From: Collinsella sp.
Lineage (GTDB): Bacteria > Actinomycetota > Coriobacteriia > Coriobacteriales > Coriobacteriaceae
Length of the DNA: 64,000 nucleotides
NCBI GenBank assembly: GCA_019419525.1
Contig: DXZU01000021.1
Span: 49,251-113,250 of the forward strand
Direction of reading: 5' to 3'
Positions 27,659-36,648 of the stretch are shown one piece after another. The position numbers were made by a program, and so were the translations under genes. The notes under the pieces are model-generated. The model was not told the origin of the DNA and made no database searches. It saw only the letters and a list, made by a program, of their open reading frames with translations. Positions within the stretch are counted from its first letter, which is position 1; the number at the start of each line of letters is the position of its first letter.

Positions 27659-29112
27659 CGAGCAATCGCCTTCTCAACGCACGCGACGAGCGTCGATGCC
27701 GCCGTCTCGATATCGCGGTCGCCCACGAGCGTACGGACGTCAAACAAAATGCGATCGTGCGAGGTTCGTGTGACGACCGGAGTGTCGAAATCTTGGACGA
27801 GCAAGCGCTTGAGTGCGTCAACGGAAAGACGCTCATCGACAAGACGCACGGCAACGCACATGGTGGGCAACTCGACGGTAGGCAGCGAGCCGCCGCCGGG
27901 AGCCGACGACTCCTCGACGATCTCCACCTGAACGGCGCACGGGCAGCCAGCCTTATCGAGGCCCGCCACCATCAGATCGCGCAACTTGCGTGCGCGACGC
28001 TCCAGATGAGCCTGCGGAAGCGTGAGCATGTTGAGTACCGGCACCTCGCGATGGGCCACATCCGCCCCGTCCATGTAAATGCGCAGTGTAGCCTCGAGCG
28101 CCGCCAGTGCAAGCTTACCCGGACGCAGGGCACGCATAAGCGGATGCGACCCGCAGGCCTGGACCAGATCGCGACGACCCATGATAATGCCCGCCTGCGC
28201 GGCGCCGAGCAGCTTATCGCCCGAGCATGACACGATATCGAGCCCCGCCGCGACCGAAGCCGGCGTGGTTTCTTCGCCTCCGCGCACCAAGATGTCGTCG
28301 GGCAACAGCGCGCCCGACCCCTGGTCCTCGTAGAACAGCAGGCCATGCTTGTGGGCCAGGGCGGCAAGCTCCCGAGAGCCTACCTCCTCGTGAAAGCCCT
28401 CGATGCGATAGTTGGAAGGATGAACCTTGAGGATCATGGCCGTATCGGGTGTGATGGCTTGCTCATAATCTGCCAGGTGCGTGCGGTTGGTGGCGCCGAC
28501 CTCGACGAGTTTGGCGCCCGAAGCCGCCATGACATCGGGGATGCGGAAGCTGCCGCCGATCTCGACAAGCTCGCCGCGGCTGACGATAACCTCTTTGCCC
28601 GCGGCATGGGTCGCCAGCACCAGCAGCACCGCGGCGGCGTTGTTGTTGACCACGAGCGCGTCCTCGGCACCGGTGAGTGAGCGGATGAGCTGCGCGGCAT
28701 GCTCCTTGCGCGACCCTCGCGAGCAGGTGTCGACGCTGTACTCGAGCGTGCTGTAGCCGCGCGCGACCTCGGCCACGGCCTTTGCCGCCGACTCCGCGAG
28801 CGGGGCGCGGCCCAAGTTGGTATGGATGACCACACCCGTGGCGTTGACGGTAGGGCGCAGGCTCGGCAACGCGGAGCGGTGCGCACGCCACTCGATGGCC
28901 GAGGCAAGGTCGCGCTTAGAGCGCGGGGCAGCACCGGCGCGAATGGCTGCGCGCTCCTCGTCGAGCTCGGCCGTCACGGCGGCATGCACCACCGCGTCGC
29001 AGGTCTCCCCCGCCGCCTTCACGACCGGCCACTCGGCAAGCAGCTCATTGACGGAAGGAATGGCGCGCAGGCGGGCGCGTACCTCATCGGACATGTTCTG
29101 GCTATCGCTCAT
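27655..29112 (-). CDS. selA: L-seryl-tRNA(Sec) selenium transferase SelA
   Basis: PLP enzyme that converts Ser-tRNA-Sec to Sec-tRNA-Sec using selenophosphate made by SelD. The 485-residue protein contains NATGVVIHTNLGRAPL near residue 87, the active-site region SGDKLLGAAQAG with the PLP lysine near residue 300, and the YEDQGSGALLP segment. The ATG at 29112 has GAAAGG at 7 nt; a second ATG 7 codons later is a possible start. It is the first gene of selA-selB-tRNA-Sec and lies 52 nt after the molybdopterin oxidoreductase. Confidence 0.96.
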   Translation of the reverse strand: MSDSQNMSDEVRARLRAIPSVNELLAEWPVVKAAGETCDAVVHAAVTAELDEERAAIRAGAAPRSKRDLASAIEWRAHRSALPSLRPTVNATGVVIHTNLGRAPLAESAAKAVAEVARGYSTLEYSVDTCSRGSRKEHAAQLIRSLTGAEDALVVNNNAAAVLLVLATHAAGKEVIVSRGELVEIGGSFRIPDVMAASGAKLVEVGATNRTHLADYEQAITPDTAMILKVHPSNYRIEGFHEEVGSRELAALAHKHGLLFYEDQGSGALLPDDILVRGGEETTPASVAAGLDIVSCSGDKLLGAAQAGIIMGRRDLVQACGSHPLMRALRPGKLALAALEATLRIYMDGADVAHREVPVLNMLTLPQAHLERRARKLRDLMVAGLDKAGCPCAVQVEIVEESSAPGGGSLPTVELPTMCVAVRLVDERLSVDALKRLLVQDFDTPVVTRTSHDRILFDVRTLVGDRDIETAASTLVACVEKAIAR

Positions 29113-29164
29113 GTACGGCCTTTCAAAAGAAACGTGGATCAGTCTAATGCATCAGCTGAGTCAA

Positions 29165-31282
29165 TTACTCGTTATTATCCTCGCGCGCCGCGATCTTTTC
29201 CACGCGAACGGCGTTTTCCTGGGTGAGCGCGGCACCCGTCAACGGGTCCCAGCGCAGCGGCGTATGGTCGAGTGGGCCCACGCCCAAGGCTTGAGCGCCA
29301 CCGGCATCGGCGCCAAACGAACGCCCGCCGGGGGCGGCCGAGGTGAAGATGCACGCCGGATGCAGATACGGCGTCGTCTCCACGCGCACGCGGTCGCGGC
29401 CCAAATCGCTCACAAGTTCGACGACCTCGCCATCGGCGATGCCCATGTGCGCAGCGGCATCGGCATTCATCTGCACGGCATCCAGGTCCGATCCAGCCTC
29501 AGCGGCACCTTGGGCCGCGAGCCTGCGCGAAGTATGCGACTCAAAGGGACGGTTGCCGCTAATGAGGCGAAACATCCCCGGGCCGGGCTCCACCATGGGA
29601 GCGATCCAGTTGGGCACACGACCCATGCCGGCTCGCTCCCATATGTCGCTTGCCAGCGCAATCTTGCCGCCGGCAAGCGGAATCACCGGCTCACCCGTGC
29701 GTGTCGGCAGCCCCATGCCCGTATCGGCCCAGCCGCGCTCCTTGAGCTCGTCCAGATTGATCCCAAAAGGCGCCACCTGGGCAGCCGCCAGATCGTCAGA
29801 CGTAAACTGGAAGTACTCGCCCACGCCACACGCCTGCGCCAGACCGGCAAAAATCTCCCGACCGGGACGTGTGTCGTCATGCTGCACGGGCAGCACGGCA
29901 TTGCGGTAGAACACGCGCGCATCGTTGGCGCCAACGACCGTGCCCACACCGCGGTCGGCCTCCAGATACGTCACGTCGGGCAGCACGAAGTCAGAAGCAC
30001 GCGCCGTCTCGGACCAGCGAATATCAATCGTCACGAGCAAGTCGAGCTGCTGCAAAATACCCAACCAAGCCTGCGCATTGCCATAGCCCGCACCGGGGTT
30101 ACTGGCATAGACGATGAGCCCACGCAAATCGCCAGCAAGAATCGACTGACCGATGGTCGTGCACAGGCCGCGCACCGGATCGACCAGTGGATAGCGCTCG
30201 GACCCCAGCTTGGGCCCGCGTGGCACCGGCGGCGTCGCAAAGCGTGCGGGATCGAGGTCGCCCAACACAAGCGGCGTGGGCGGGTTGAGCGCGCCGCCCG
30301 CGTGTCCGATGCAGCCCAGCAGCACATCGACCAAGCAAATAGCGCGCGCGGTCTGGGTGCTATTGGCATACGCGATACCGATGCCGCCATGAAAGCCCGC
30401 GTCCACCACAGCGGCAGGCGCGGCGGCAGCGAGATCGCGCGCCGTGGCGGCGATCTCTGCGGCCGGCACGTCGCACATCGACTCGGCCCACTCGGGCGTC
30501 CAAGCGCTCGCCGCCTGCGCCAGCTCGTCAAAACCCGTGGTATAGCGGGTCACGAACTCGTGATCGTACAGGCCCTCGGCAATCAACACGTGGACAATAC
30601 CCAACAGCAGCGCCAAGTCGCAGCCCGGGCGCACGCGCAACCAGCGGTCGGCAAGCGCCGCAGAGCCACTGCGCCGCGGGTCGACCACGATGATCTTCGC
30701 CCCACGCCGGCGCGCATCGTTGAGCGCATCAACGGCCCCCATCGTCGACGAATCGACAATGGAACGCCCCAGATACATGATGCAATCGGTATGCGCCAGG
30801 TCGGAGGCGGGACTATAGCCCAGGCTGTGCTCCCAACCGGTAAGTCGGCTTACCTCGCAGGCACCGTCGGCACCGTACACGTTGGGCGAGCCCAGCGCAT
30901 GCATAAAGCGATACGCCCAGTAGCGGTCGAACGAGGGCACGCCGAGCGTCATGCCCAGCGCGCGCGGACCATGCCCGTCAACAATCCCCCCAAGGCGCGC
31001 AGCGATCTGCGCAAACGCCTCGTCCCAGGAAATCGCATCGAACCCCGAGCCATCCTGGCGGAGACGCATGGGGTGCACGATGCGGTCGCGCTCGTCAAAC
31101 GGCATTGCCAGGCGATGGCGTCCGCGGGCGCACAGGGCACGCGCCGCGCACGGATGCCCCACAACCGGCAACTCGGCCACCACGCGACCGTCCTCAACGC
31201 GTGCCGCAAAGGCGCAATCGGCATAGCATCCCCCGCATGTGGTCACCACGGCGCGACCGTCACGCTTCACAGCAGATGCCAT
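29165..31282 (-). CDS. Molybdopterin oxidoreductase, DMSO-reductase family, no partner subunits
   Basis: A molybdenum or tungsten bis-MGD enzyme of unknown substrate. The 705-residue protein has an N-terminal [4Fe-4S] site (Cys16, Cys19, Cys23, Cys51: CGGCYADC, then LCARG). A cysteine that likely coordinates the metal is at about residue 142 (GADGACEVSRLTG). Cofactor-binding domains and a C-terminal cap domain with MNADAAAHMGIADGE complete it. It has no twin-arginine signal, so it is cytoplasmic. No ferredoxin or membrane subunit is adjacent. It sits between the formate channel terminator and selA. The start at 31282 follows AAAGGGG; a longer frame with a hydrophobic leader lacks support. It could be a formate dehydrogenase-like or thiosulfate/polysulfide reductase-like protein. 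Confidence 0.85.
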   Translation of the reverse strand: MASAVKRDGRAVVTTCGGCYADCAFAARVEDGRVVAELPVVGHPCAARALCARGRHRLAMPFDERDRIVHPMRLRQDGSGFDAISWDEAFAQIAARLGGIVDGHGPRALGMTLGVPSFDRYWAYRFMHALGSPNVYGADGACEVSRLTGWEHSLGYSPASDLAHTDCIMYLGRSIVDSSTMGAVDALNDARRRGAKIIVVDPRRSGSAALADRWLRVRPGCDLALLLGIVHVLIAEGLYDHEFVTRYTTGFDELAQAASAWTPEWAESMCDVPAAEIAATARDLAAAAPAAVVDAGFHGGIGIAYANSTQTARAICLVDVLLGCIGHAGGALNPPTPLVLGDLDPARFATPPVPRGPKLGSERYPLVDPVRGLCTTIGQSILAGDLRGLIVYASNPGAGYGNAQAWLGILQQLDLLVTIDIRWSETARASDFVLPDVTYLEADRGVGTVVGANDARVFYRNAVLPVQHDDTRPGREIFAGLAQACGVGEYFQFTSDDLAAAQVAPFGINLDELKERGWADTGMGLPTRTGEPVIPLAGGKIALASDIWERAGMGRVPNWIAPMVEPGPGMFRLISGNRPFESHTSRRLAAQGAAEAGSDLDAVQMNADAAAHMGIADGEVVELVSDLGRDRVRVETTPYLHPACIFTSAAPGGRSFGADAGGAQALGVGPLDHTPLRWDPLTGAALTQENAVRVEKIAAREDNNE

Positions 31283-31346
31283 CTCGATTACCCCTTTCAT
31301 CAGCCAAACACAACAGGCCAAAAGCCCGGCAACGAGCCCCAGACCC

Positions 31347-31382
31347 AAAAAGCCTCCCGCACGGCAACGCCCCGCGGGAGGC
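31347..31382 (-). terminator. Terminator at the end of the hyf-foc operon
   Basis: GCCTCCCGC pairs with GCGGGAGGC around a 13-nt loop and runs into TTTTT on the minus strand, 23 nt after the formate channel stop. Confidence 0.88.
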
Positions 31383-31404
31383 CCAACGTCAAACAGGCGG
31401 CACC

Positions 31405-32244
31405 TTACGCCTCGGACTTCTTGGCGTAGATAAACCAGTAGCCGAGCGCGACCAGAACCGCGCCGCCCACGATGTTGCCCAGCGTGGCGGCGGACAGGTT
31501 AAACGCAATGCCCGCGGCGTTGAGCGCATCGGCGCCGGCGACGTCGGCACCGTAGCCGCACGCGTGCATCACGGCACCCATGGGCAAAAAGTACATGTTG
31601 GCAACGCAGTGCTCAAAACCGCAGGCCACAAAGGCGGCGATGGGCAGCAGAATGCCCACAACCTTATCGACCACGGTCTTGCCGGCGGTACCGATCCACA
31701 CGGCCAGGCACACAAAGATGTTGCACAGGATGCCGCGGAAGAAGATCGTCACCCAGTCGATCGTCACCTTGCCGGCGGCGACGCTCACCATGGAATTGGC
31801 GACCGCCTCGCCGTTGAGCTTGTAAATGCCGGCCATGTACACCAAAAAGACGATGAACAGGGCACCGACAAAGTTACCGACCCATACGACGACCCAAGCC
31901 TTGAGCATCTGGACCAGGGTGATCTTTTTACTCTTGAGCGCGCAGACCATAAGCGAATTACCGGTAAACAGCTCGGCGCCGCACACCAGCACCAGCACCA
32001 GGCCCAGGCAAAAGCACAGGCCGCCCACGACGCGCTGGGCACCCCAGCCCAGCGTGCTGTCGCTCAAGAACACGGTAAAGAACAGACCACCGAAGGCAAT
32101 AAACGCACCGGCGAACATTGCCAACAGAAAGGCCTTTGCGACCGGCAGGTTGGCCTTGGTCACGCCGGCGGCCTCGGTCTTGGCCTCGATCGCGGCGGGC
32201 GCCAGGCAATCGGGAGCGGGGTACTCCGCCTTGGAATCTGCCAT
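31405..32244 (-). CDS. focA: Formate/nitrite transporter family channel (FocA/FocB-like)
   Basis: Pentameric inner-membrane channel moving formate, the substrate of the formate hydrogenlyase encoded upstream. The 279-residue protein shows the FNT six-helix pattern with the broken-helix signature LFTGNSLMV near residue 95. GNFVGALF near residue 125 and the pore region GFEHCVANMYFLP near residue 215 follow. It is the last gene of the hyf operon, matching the place of focB in the E. coli hyf operon, and is followed by a strong terminator. The start at 32244 has GGAAAG about 12 nt upstream; an 11-codon longer frame also exists. Nitrite transport is less likely given the context. Confidence 0.9.
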   Translation of the reverse strand: MADSKAEYPAPDCLAPAAIEAKTEAAGVTKANLPVAKAFLLAMFAGAFIAFGGLFFTVFLSDSTLGWGAQRVVGGLCFCLGLVLVLVCGAELFTGNSLMVCALKSKKITLVQMLKAWVVVWVGNFVGALFIVFLVYMAGIYKLNGEAVANSMVSVAAGKVTIDWVTIFFRGILCNIFVCLAVWIGTAGKTVVDKVVGILLPIAAFVACGFEHCVANMYFLPMGAVMHACGYGADVAGADALNAAGIAFNLSAATLGNIVGGAVLVALGYWFIYAKKSEA

Positions 32245-32283
32245 GTCAATCACTTCTTTCCTAATCAGCAGGGACAAGCGCTC

Positions 32284-32787
32284 CTATTGCTCTTGCCCCA
32301 AGCGGACAAAGTGGGAAAAGTCGTTGGCGGCCACGGCGTCGTACACGGCGTCGACGGCGTCAAAGACCTCCGGGGACATAGGGTTGTAGAACTCCGTGTC
32401 GCCCGGCTGAATCCCAACGAAGACGATATCATCACACGATTGCTCAATCTCTTCGATCAGAATCGACAAAGGAAGCGAATGCGTGGTGAACATCGACTTG
32501 CGGGCCACGTCACGTTTGTCGAGCAAGCGGATGGCGCCGACGGGCAGCGCCATGTCGGCGGCATCGACCAAAACCAGACGCGGCGGACGCTCGCGCTTGA
32601 CCTCGATGATGTCGTCCTCGGGCGTTTGCCCGCCGTCGATGGTGTACCAACCGGCGATGGGTGCGTCCTCCATCTTTTTGGAGAGCACGGGGCCGGCGGC
32701 ATCGTCGGCACGCAGCACGCTTCCCGCCGTGAGCACGATACCCGCAAACGGGGCGCCGTTCACACGTCCATCCACAACGTGACCCAT
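32284..32787 (-). CDS. hycI: Hydrogenase maturation protease HycI
   Basis: Endopeptidase that cuts the C-terminal tail from the large hydrogenase subunit after nickel insertion. The 167-residue protein has the nickel-sensing acidic residues of the family in LRADDAAGP and LVDAADM, a histidine in TTHSLPLS, and the FVGIQPGDTEFYNPMS stretch typical of HycI. The frame starts at 32787, overlapping the hyfJ stop by one base. Its substrate is almost certainly the HyfG-type protein encoded 2 kb upstream, which has a 44-residue tail after its last metal-binding cysteine. It lies before the formate channel gene. Confidence 0.9.
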   Translation of the reverse strand: MGHVVDGRVNGAPFAGIVLTAGSVLRADDAAGPVLSKKMEDAPIAGWYTIDGGQTPEDDIIEVKRERPPRLVLVDAADMALPVGAIRLLDKRDVARKSMFTTHSLPLSILIEEIEQSCDDIVFVGIQPGDTEFYNPMSPEVFDAVDAVYDAVAANDFSHFVRLGQEQ

Positions 32788-33368
32788 TACTGCAACCTTC
32801 CCGTCAGGTACACGCCCGACACATCGCGCACGCGCTCAACCAGATCGCGGAACTTCATCAGAAACGCGACCTGCTGGGCATGCAGGCCAAAGTCGTCGTC
32901 GAACACCGAGATGCCGGCCTTGGCCGAGCCGCGAAAACCGCGCTCGTCGAGCAGCGTGTCGCAGGCCTCGAGCAGCGACGGCACCGCCGCCTTGTCGAGC
33001 TGGCACTCGCCAAAGGAGCGGATGGCCTCGAACTTGGTCTTGGCCTCCCCCTCCGGCAGCGCGTCGATAAGCGTATAGAACACGTTCACCGGCACCGACA
33101 GGCGCGGCTCAAAGCAGTCGAGCACGCCGGTATGGTGGCCCACGGCGAGCGTGTAGTACAGCACGTCGCAGGCCTCCTGGGGAACGTCTTCCTCGGTCTC
33201 CACAAACTTACGCGTGAGCTCGTAGAAGACCACCTGGTCGGGCGTATGGCCCAGGCAGGGGTCGGCGACGCCCTCGGCAGCCTCGTCGCTTGCGCGCGAG
33301 GCATCGCCAAAAGAGCCGCCGAGCATGCCGGGGCCCGCAAAGTAACCAGAGCGGTCCGTGAGCTCCAT
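32787..33368 (-). CDS. hyfJ: HycH/HyfJ-type formate hydrogenlyase assembly protein
   Basis: Accessory protein needed for maturation of the formate hydrogenlyase large subunit. The 193-residue protein matches HycH/HyfJ in the central part: VVFYELTRKFVE, LYYTLAVGHHTGVLDCFE and the C-terminal VYLTGRLQ. It has about 40 extra N-terminal residues (MELTDRSGYFAGPGMLGG) rich in Gly and Ser. The reading frame abuts hyfI (stop and start adjacent) and overlaps hycI by one base, so it is translationally coupled to both. The exact chemical role of this family is not established. Confidence 0.85.
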   Translation of the reverse strand: MELTDRSGYFAGPGMLGGSFGDASRASDEAAEGVADPCLGHTPDQVVFYELTRKFVETEEDVPQEACDVLYYTLAVGHHTGVLDCFEPRLSVPVNVFYTLIDALPEGEAKTKFEAIRSFGECQLDKAAVPSLLEACDTLLDERGFRGSAKAGISVFDDDFGLHAQQVAFLMKFRDLVERVRDVSGVYLTGRLQ

Positions 33369-34151
33369 CTAGCGACCTCCGGCCAGCACCAGATCCTGCA
33401 GCGCCGAGTACACCTCGACGCGGCGCGGATCGTCCTGCTTGTCGATGAGCAGCGCCATGGCACCGCGGATATCGCCCTTGGGCGCGCCCTCGAGCGTATC
33501 CATAAACTCGTTGGCCAAGTCGCGGCCGTAACGGTAACCGCTCATGGCGCGAGCTTCGCGCTCAATGGCAACGCGCAGCTTGTACGGCACGCCGGGGTGC
33601 AGGATATCGGCCTGCTCGCCGGCGGCCTCCACCGTGGTCTCGGCATGGAGTTTTTGGTCCAGCAGACCAAGTGCCATGGCAAAGCCGTAGACGGTCTGCG
33701 CGGGGCTGGGCGGGCAGCCGGGGATGTAGACATCGACCGGCAGAATCTTGTCCGTGCCGCCCCAGACGCAGTAGTTGTCGTAGAAGATGCCGCCGGTGCA
33801 GCCGCAAGCGCCATAGGACACCACGATCTTGGGATCGGGTGCGGCCTCAAAAGCGCGCAGGGCCGGCATGCGCATGGCACGCGTCACGGCACCGGTGTAC
33901 AGCAGCACATCGGCGTGACGGGGCGAGGGCACGACCTTGATGCCAAAGCGCTCGACGTCGAAGACGGGCGTGATGGAACCAAAGATCTCGATCTCGCAGC
34001 CGTTGCAGCCGCCGCAGTCGACACGGTAGACGTACACCGAGCGCTTGATCTTCTTAAGAAGGGTCGCCTTGGCCTTCTCGATGCTCTCGTCGAGCTCGAT
34101 CTTGGTCGGGCGGTACTGAAGCCGCTCGGGTAAAAGCGTGGGTTCGGCCAT
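33369..34151 (-). CDS. hyfI: Formate hydrogenlyase small subunit (NuoB/HycG-like)
   Basis: Small [NiFe]-hydrogenase subunit that carries the proximal [4Fe-4S] cluster between the NiFe site and the ferredoxin subunit. The 260-residue protein has the four cluster ligands in CGGCNGCE (near residue 47), YGACGCTGG and PGCPPSP. The C-terminal 90 residues extend beyond the Nuo-type core, with a basic YRYGRDLANEFMD segment. It lies 2 nt after the HyfH stop and immediately before hyfJ. The single cluster places it with membrane-bound group 4 hydrogenases rather than periplasmic ones. Confidence 0.93.
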   Translation of the reverse strand: MAEPTLLPERLQYRPTKIELDESIEKAKATLLKKIKRSVYVYRVDCGGCNGCEIEIFGSITPVFDVERFGIKVVPSPRHADVLLYTGAVTRAMRMPALRAFEAAPDPKIVVSYGACGCTGGIFYDNYCVWGGTDKILPVDVYIPGCPPSPAQTVYGFAMALGLLDQKLHAETTVEAAGEQADILHPGVPYKLRVAIEREARAMSGYRYGRDLANEFMDTLEGAPKGDIRGAMALLIDKQDDPRRVEVYSALQDLVLAGGR

Positions 34152-34153
34152 GG

Positions 34154-34870
34154 TTACTCCTCCTTCGTATCAAAACCCATAATGATGCCCTCGACCGGCG
34201 CAGGACCGGCGGGAATCTCGGGCGCATCGGGGTTGAGCTCACGGTCGATATACTCCGGGTTCACGCCGTGGCCGCCCAGATACTCCATGCCGGGGCCCTG
34301 GGGCTCACCGGACGCAAGCGTCTCGTTGGCAGCCATGCCGGCAGCGTTGCCGGTCTTTACGGCCGAAGCGGCGCGCAGGGCGTCGAGCTCGCGCTTGCAC
34401 TCCTGGCACATACCGACGGTACGGGCGGCCTGCTCGGCCTCCATGCCGCCGGCCTTTTGCAGCAGGCGCTTGGCGTAGTCGATCTCCTTGTGCGGGGCAA
34501 ACGGCTTGCCGCAACGCGAGCAGTGCTCGAGCGTGTAGACGCTCTTGCTGGTGAGGTCGTCCTTGCTCATGACGGCCAGCTCAAACTCCTCGGTGAGCTT
34601 GATGGCCTCCATGGGGCAGGCTTCCTCACAGCGGCCGCAAAAGATGCAGCGGCCGTAGTCGATCGACCAGGTAATGGTATCGGCCGCAAGGTCAGTGTCC
34701 ATGCGAATGGCATCGGCCGGACAAGCCACGCCGCAGGCACCGCAGGCGATGCAGAGCTCGGCATTGTGCTCGGGCTTGCCGCGCATGTCCTTGTTGGTGG
34801 GAAACGGCGCAAACGGGTACTTGACCGTCGCGTCGCCGGCCTTGGCGTTAACCTTCCAAAGCTTCAGCAT
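34154..34870 (-). CDS. hyfH: Formate hydrogenlyase 4Fe-4S ferredoxin subunit (NuoI/HycF-like)
   Basis: Electron-transfer subunit linking the formate dehydrogenase side to the hydrogenase. The 238-residue protein has two [4Fe-4S] motifs near residues 40 and 75 (CIACGACGVACP, CIFCGRCEEACP). C-terminal to these is an additional pair of CXXC motifs (CSRCGKPF and CQECKR) as in HycF. The start at 34870 follows AGGAGG in the end of hyfG, whose stop overlaps the region; the 41-codon longer frame is rejected. The Pro- and Gly-rich tail after residue 190 is variable in this family. Confidence 0.92.
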   Translation of the reverse strand: MLKLWKVNAKAGDATVKYPFAPFPTNKDMRGKPEHNAELCIACGACGVACPADAIRMDTDLAADTITWSIDYGRCIFCGRCEEACPMEAIKLTEEFELAVMSKDDLTSKSVYTLEHCSRCGKPFAPHKEIDYAKRLLQKAGGMEAEQAARTVGMCQECKRELDALRAASAVKTGNAAGMAANETLASGEPQGPGMEYLGGHGVNPEYIDRELNPDAPEIPAGPAPVEGIIMGFDTKEE

Positions 34871-34871
34871 A

Positions 34872-36644
34872 TTAGAGTGCCTCCTCATCGAGCGGAGCGG
34901 CCAAGGTGCCCTCGCCCGCAAGCGGCGACTTGTCGCGCCAGACGTTCTCGAACTGCTCCTTGTCGAGCACGTGGTCGCGCTTGGCGGCGACATCGGTCAC
35001 CGTCACGCGATCGGTGCAGGAGTAGCACGGGTCGAGCGAGCCGACGATCAGCGCCGCGTCGCCCACGGTGTTGCCGCGGAACATGTAGCGCAGGACCGGC
35101 CAGTTGCTGTACGTGGCGGCCTTGGCGCGCCAGCGGTAGCACTTCTGGTTATTGCCGAGCATGGCCCAGTGCACGTCCTCGCCGCGCGGCGCCTCGGTGG
35201 CGCCGATGGCGTACTTGTGCGGGGTGTACTCCCAATCCGTGGTGAGGATGGGGCCCGACGGGCAGTTCTCGAGCATGGTCTCGATCATGTCGATCGAATC
35301 GTAGACCTCCTGGATGCGGACGGCGGTACGGCCGAAGGCGTCGCAGGTGTCGGCCGTGGCGGCGTGCATCTTTTGGACGTCCGGATCGGCGTAGCCGTCG
35401 AAGGGATGGTCAAAGCGCACGTCGCGGGCATAGCCCGAGCCACGCATGAGCGGGCCGACCGGCGAGAAGTCGCGTGCAATCTTGCGGTCCAAGATGCCGA
35501 TACCGCTCGTACGCTCAATAAAGTTGGGCGTGGAGAGCAGCACGTCGACGAGCTCCTGAACCTCGGAGCGCAGCTGGTGGATGGTCGTGAGCGTGGAGAG
35601 CTTCTGCTCAGCCAAAATGTCGCGACGCACGCCGCCAATCACGTTGAGGCCGTAGGTCTTGCGGTGACCGGAGAGCTTCTCGGCCAGGTCCATGGACTTC
35701 TCGCGGACGCGGAAGAACTGCTGGAAGCCGGAGTCGAAGCCCGTGTAGTGCGACGCCAGGCCAATGTTGAGCAGATGCGAGTGCAGGCGCTCAACCTCGA
35801 GCATGATGGCGCGGATGTACTGGGCGCGCGGCGGGACATGGATGCCCTGAGCGCGCTCGACGGCCTCGGCGTAGGCCACCGAGTGGGCGCAGCCGCAGAT
35901 GCCGCAGATGCGGTCGGCGAGGAACGTCACGGCGTCATAGTTCAGGCGCGTCTCGGCAACCTTCTCCATGCCGCGGTGCACGTAGAACAGACGGTAGTCG
36001 GCGTCGACGATCGTCTCGCCCTCAACGAACAGGCGGAAGTGGCCAGGCTCGTCGGAGGTAATGTGCAACGGGCCCATGGGAACGAGCGTCGTCTCCTTGC
36101 CCTTGGTATCGGCCAAGAACTCGTAGTTTTCCATGTCGCTCGCGGGAGCGGGACGGAAGCGGTAGTCCATGGAGTCCTTGCGCAGCGGGTACAGGCCGCT
36201 GGGCCAATCGTCGGGCAGCACCAGGCGACGACGATCGGGCAGACCCTCGGGGATCAGGCCGAACATATCGCGCAGCTCGCGCTCGCCCCACACGCAGGCG
36301 GGAACGAACGGCGTCACGGACGGGAACGTCATCTTGGCGGGATCGACCTCGGCACGCACGGTCACCCAGCCGGGGTCCTCCCCCTCCATGGAGATGACGT
36401 AGTACACGGCGTAACGGCCGCACAGGGAGCGCTCGTCGTTGCCGACAATCACGGGAATCCAGCCGTAGCGCTCGTAGTACAGGTAGTGGACGGCCTCGGG
36501 CAGACGGTCCAGCTTGACGGTGATCGTCAGCTGGTCCTCGCACTGCCACTCAACCTTCTCGATAGCGCCCGGCACTGCGGCGCGCAGGGCCTCGACGTGG
36601 CTTTCGCAACGACGAGCGTAGTCCTTCTTTTCAGGTTCTGCCAT
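34872..36644 (-). CDS. hyfG: Formate hydrogenlyase large subunit, fused NuoC-NuoD type
   Basis: Catalytic [NiFe]-hydrogenase subunit that makes H2. The 590-residue protein fuses a NuoC-like domain (residues 1-175; ACVWGERELRDMFGLI) to the NuoD-like large subunit. The nickel ligands are in RICGICGCAHS and DPCYSCTDR near the C-terminus. After the second motif a 44-residue tail follows; HycI would remove it after the Arg. The frame begins at 36644 and ends just before hyfH. This is group 4a/4-type architecture, as in HycE and HyfG. Confidence 0.95.
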   Translation of the reverse strand: MAEPEKKDYARRCESHVEALRAAVPGAIEKVEWQCEDQLTITVKLDRLPEAVHYLYYERYGWIPVIVGNDERSLCGRYAVYYVISMEGEDPGWVTVRAEVDPAKMTFPSVTPFVPACVWGERELRDMFGLIPEGLPDRRRLVLPDDWPSGLYPLRKDSMDYRFRPAPASDMENYEFLADTKGKETTLVPMGPLHITSDEPGHFRLFVEGETIVDADYRLFYVHRGMEKVAETRLNYDAVTFLADRICGICGCAHSVAYAEAVERAQGIHVPPRAQYIRAIMLEVERLHSHLLNIGLASHYTGFDSGFQQFFRVREKSMDLAEKLSGHRKTYGLNVIGGVRRDILAEQKLSTLTTIHQLRSEVQELVDVLLSTPNFIERTSGIGILDRKIARDFSPVGPLMRGSGYARDVRFDHPFDGYADPDVQKMHAATADTCDAFGRTAVRIQEVYDSIDMIETMLENCPSGPILTTDWEYTPHKYAIGATEAPRGEDVHWAMLGNNQKCYRWRAKAATYSNWPVLRYMFRGNTVGDAALIVGSLDPCYSCTDRVTVTDVAAKRDHVLDKEQFENVWRDKSPLAGEGTLAAPLDEEAL

Positions 36645-36648
36645 GGTG

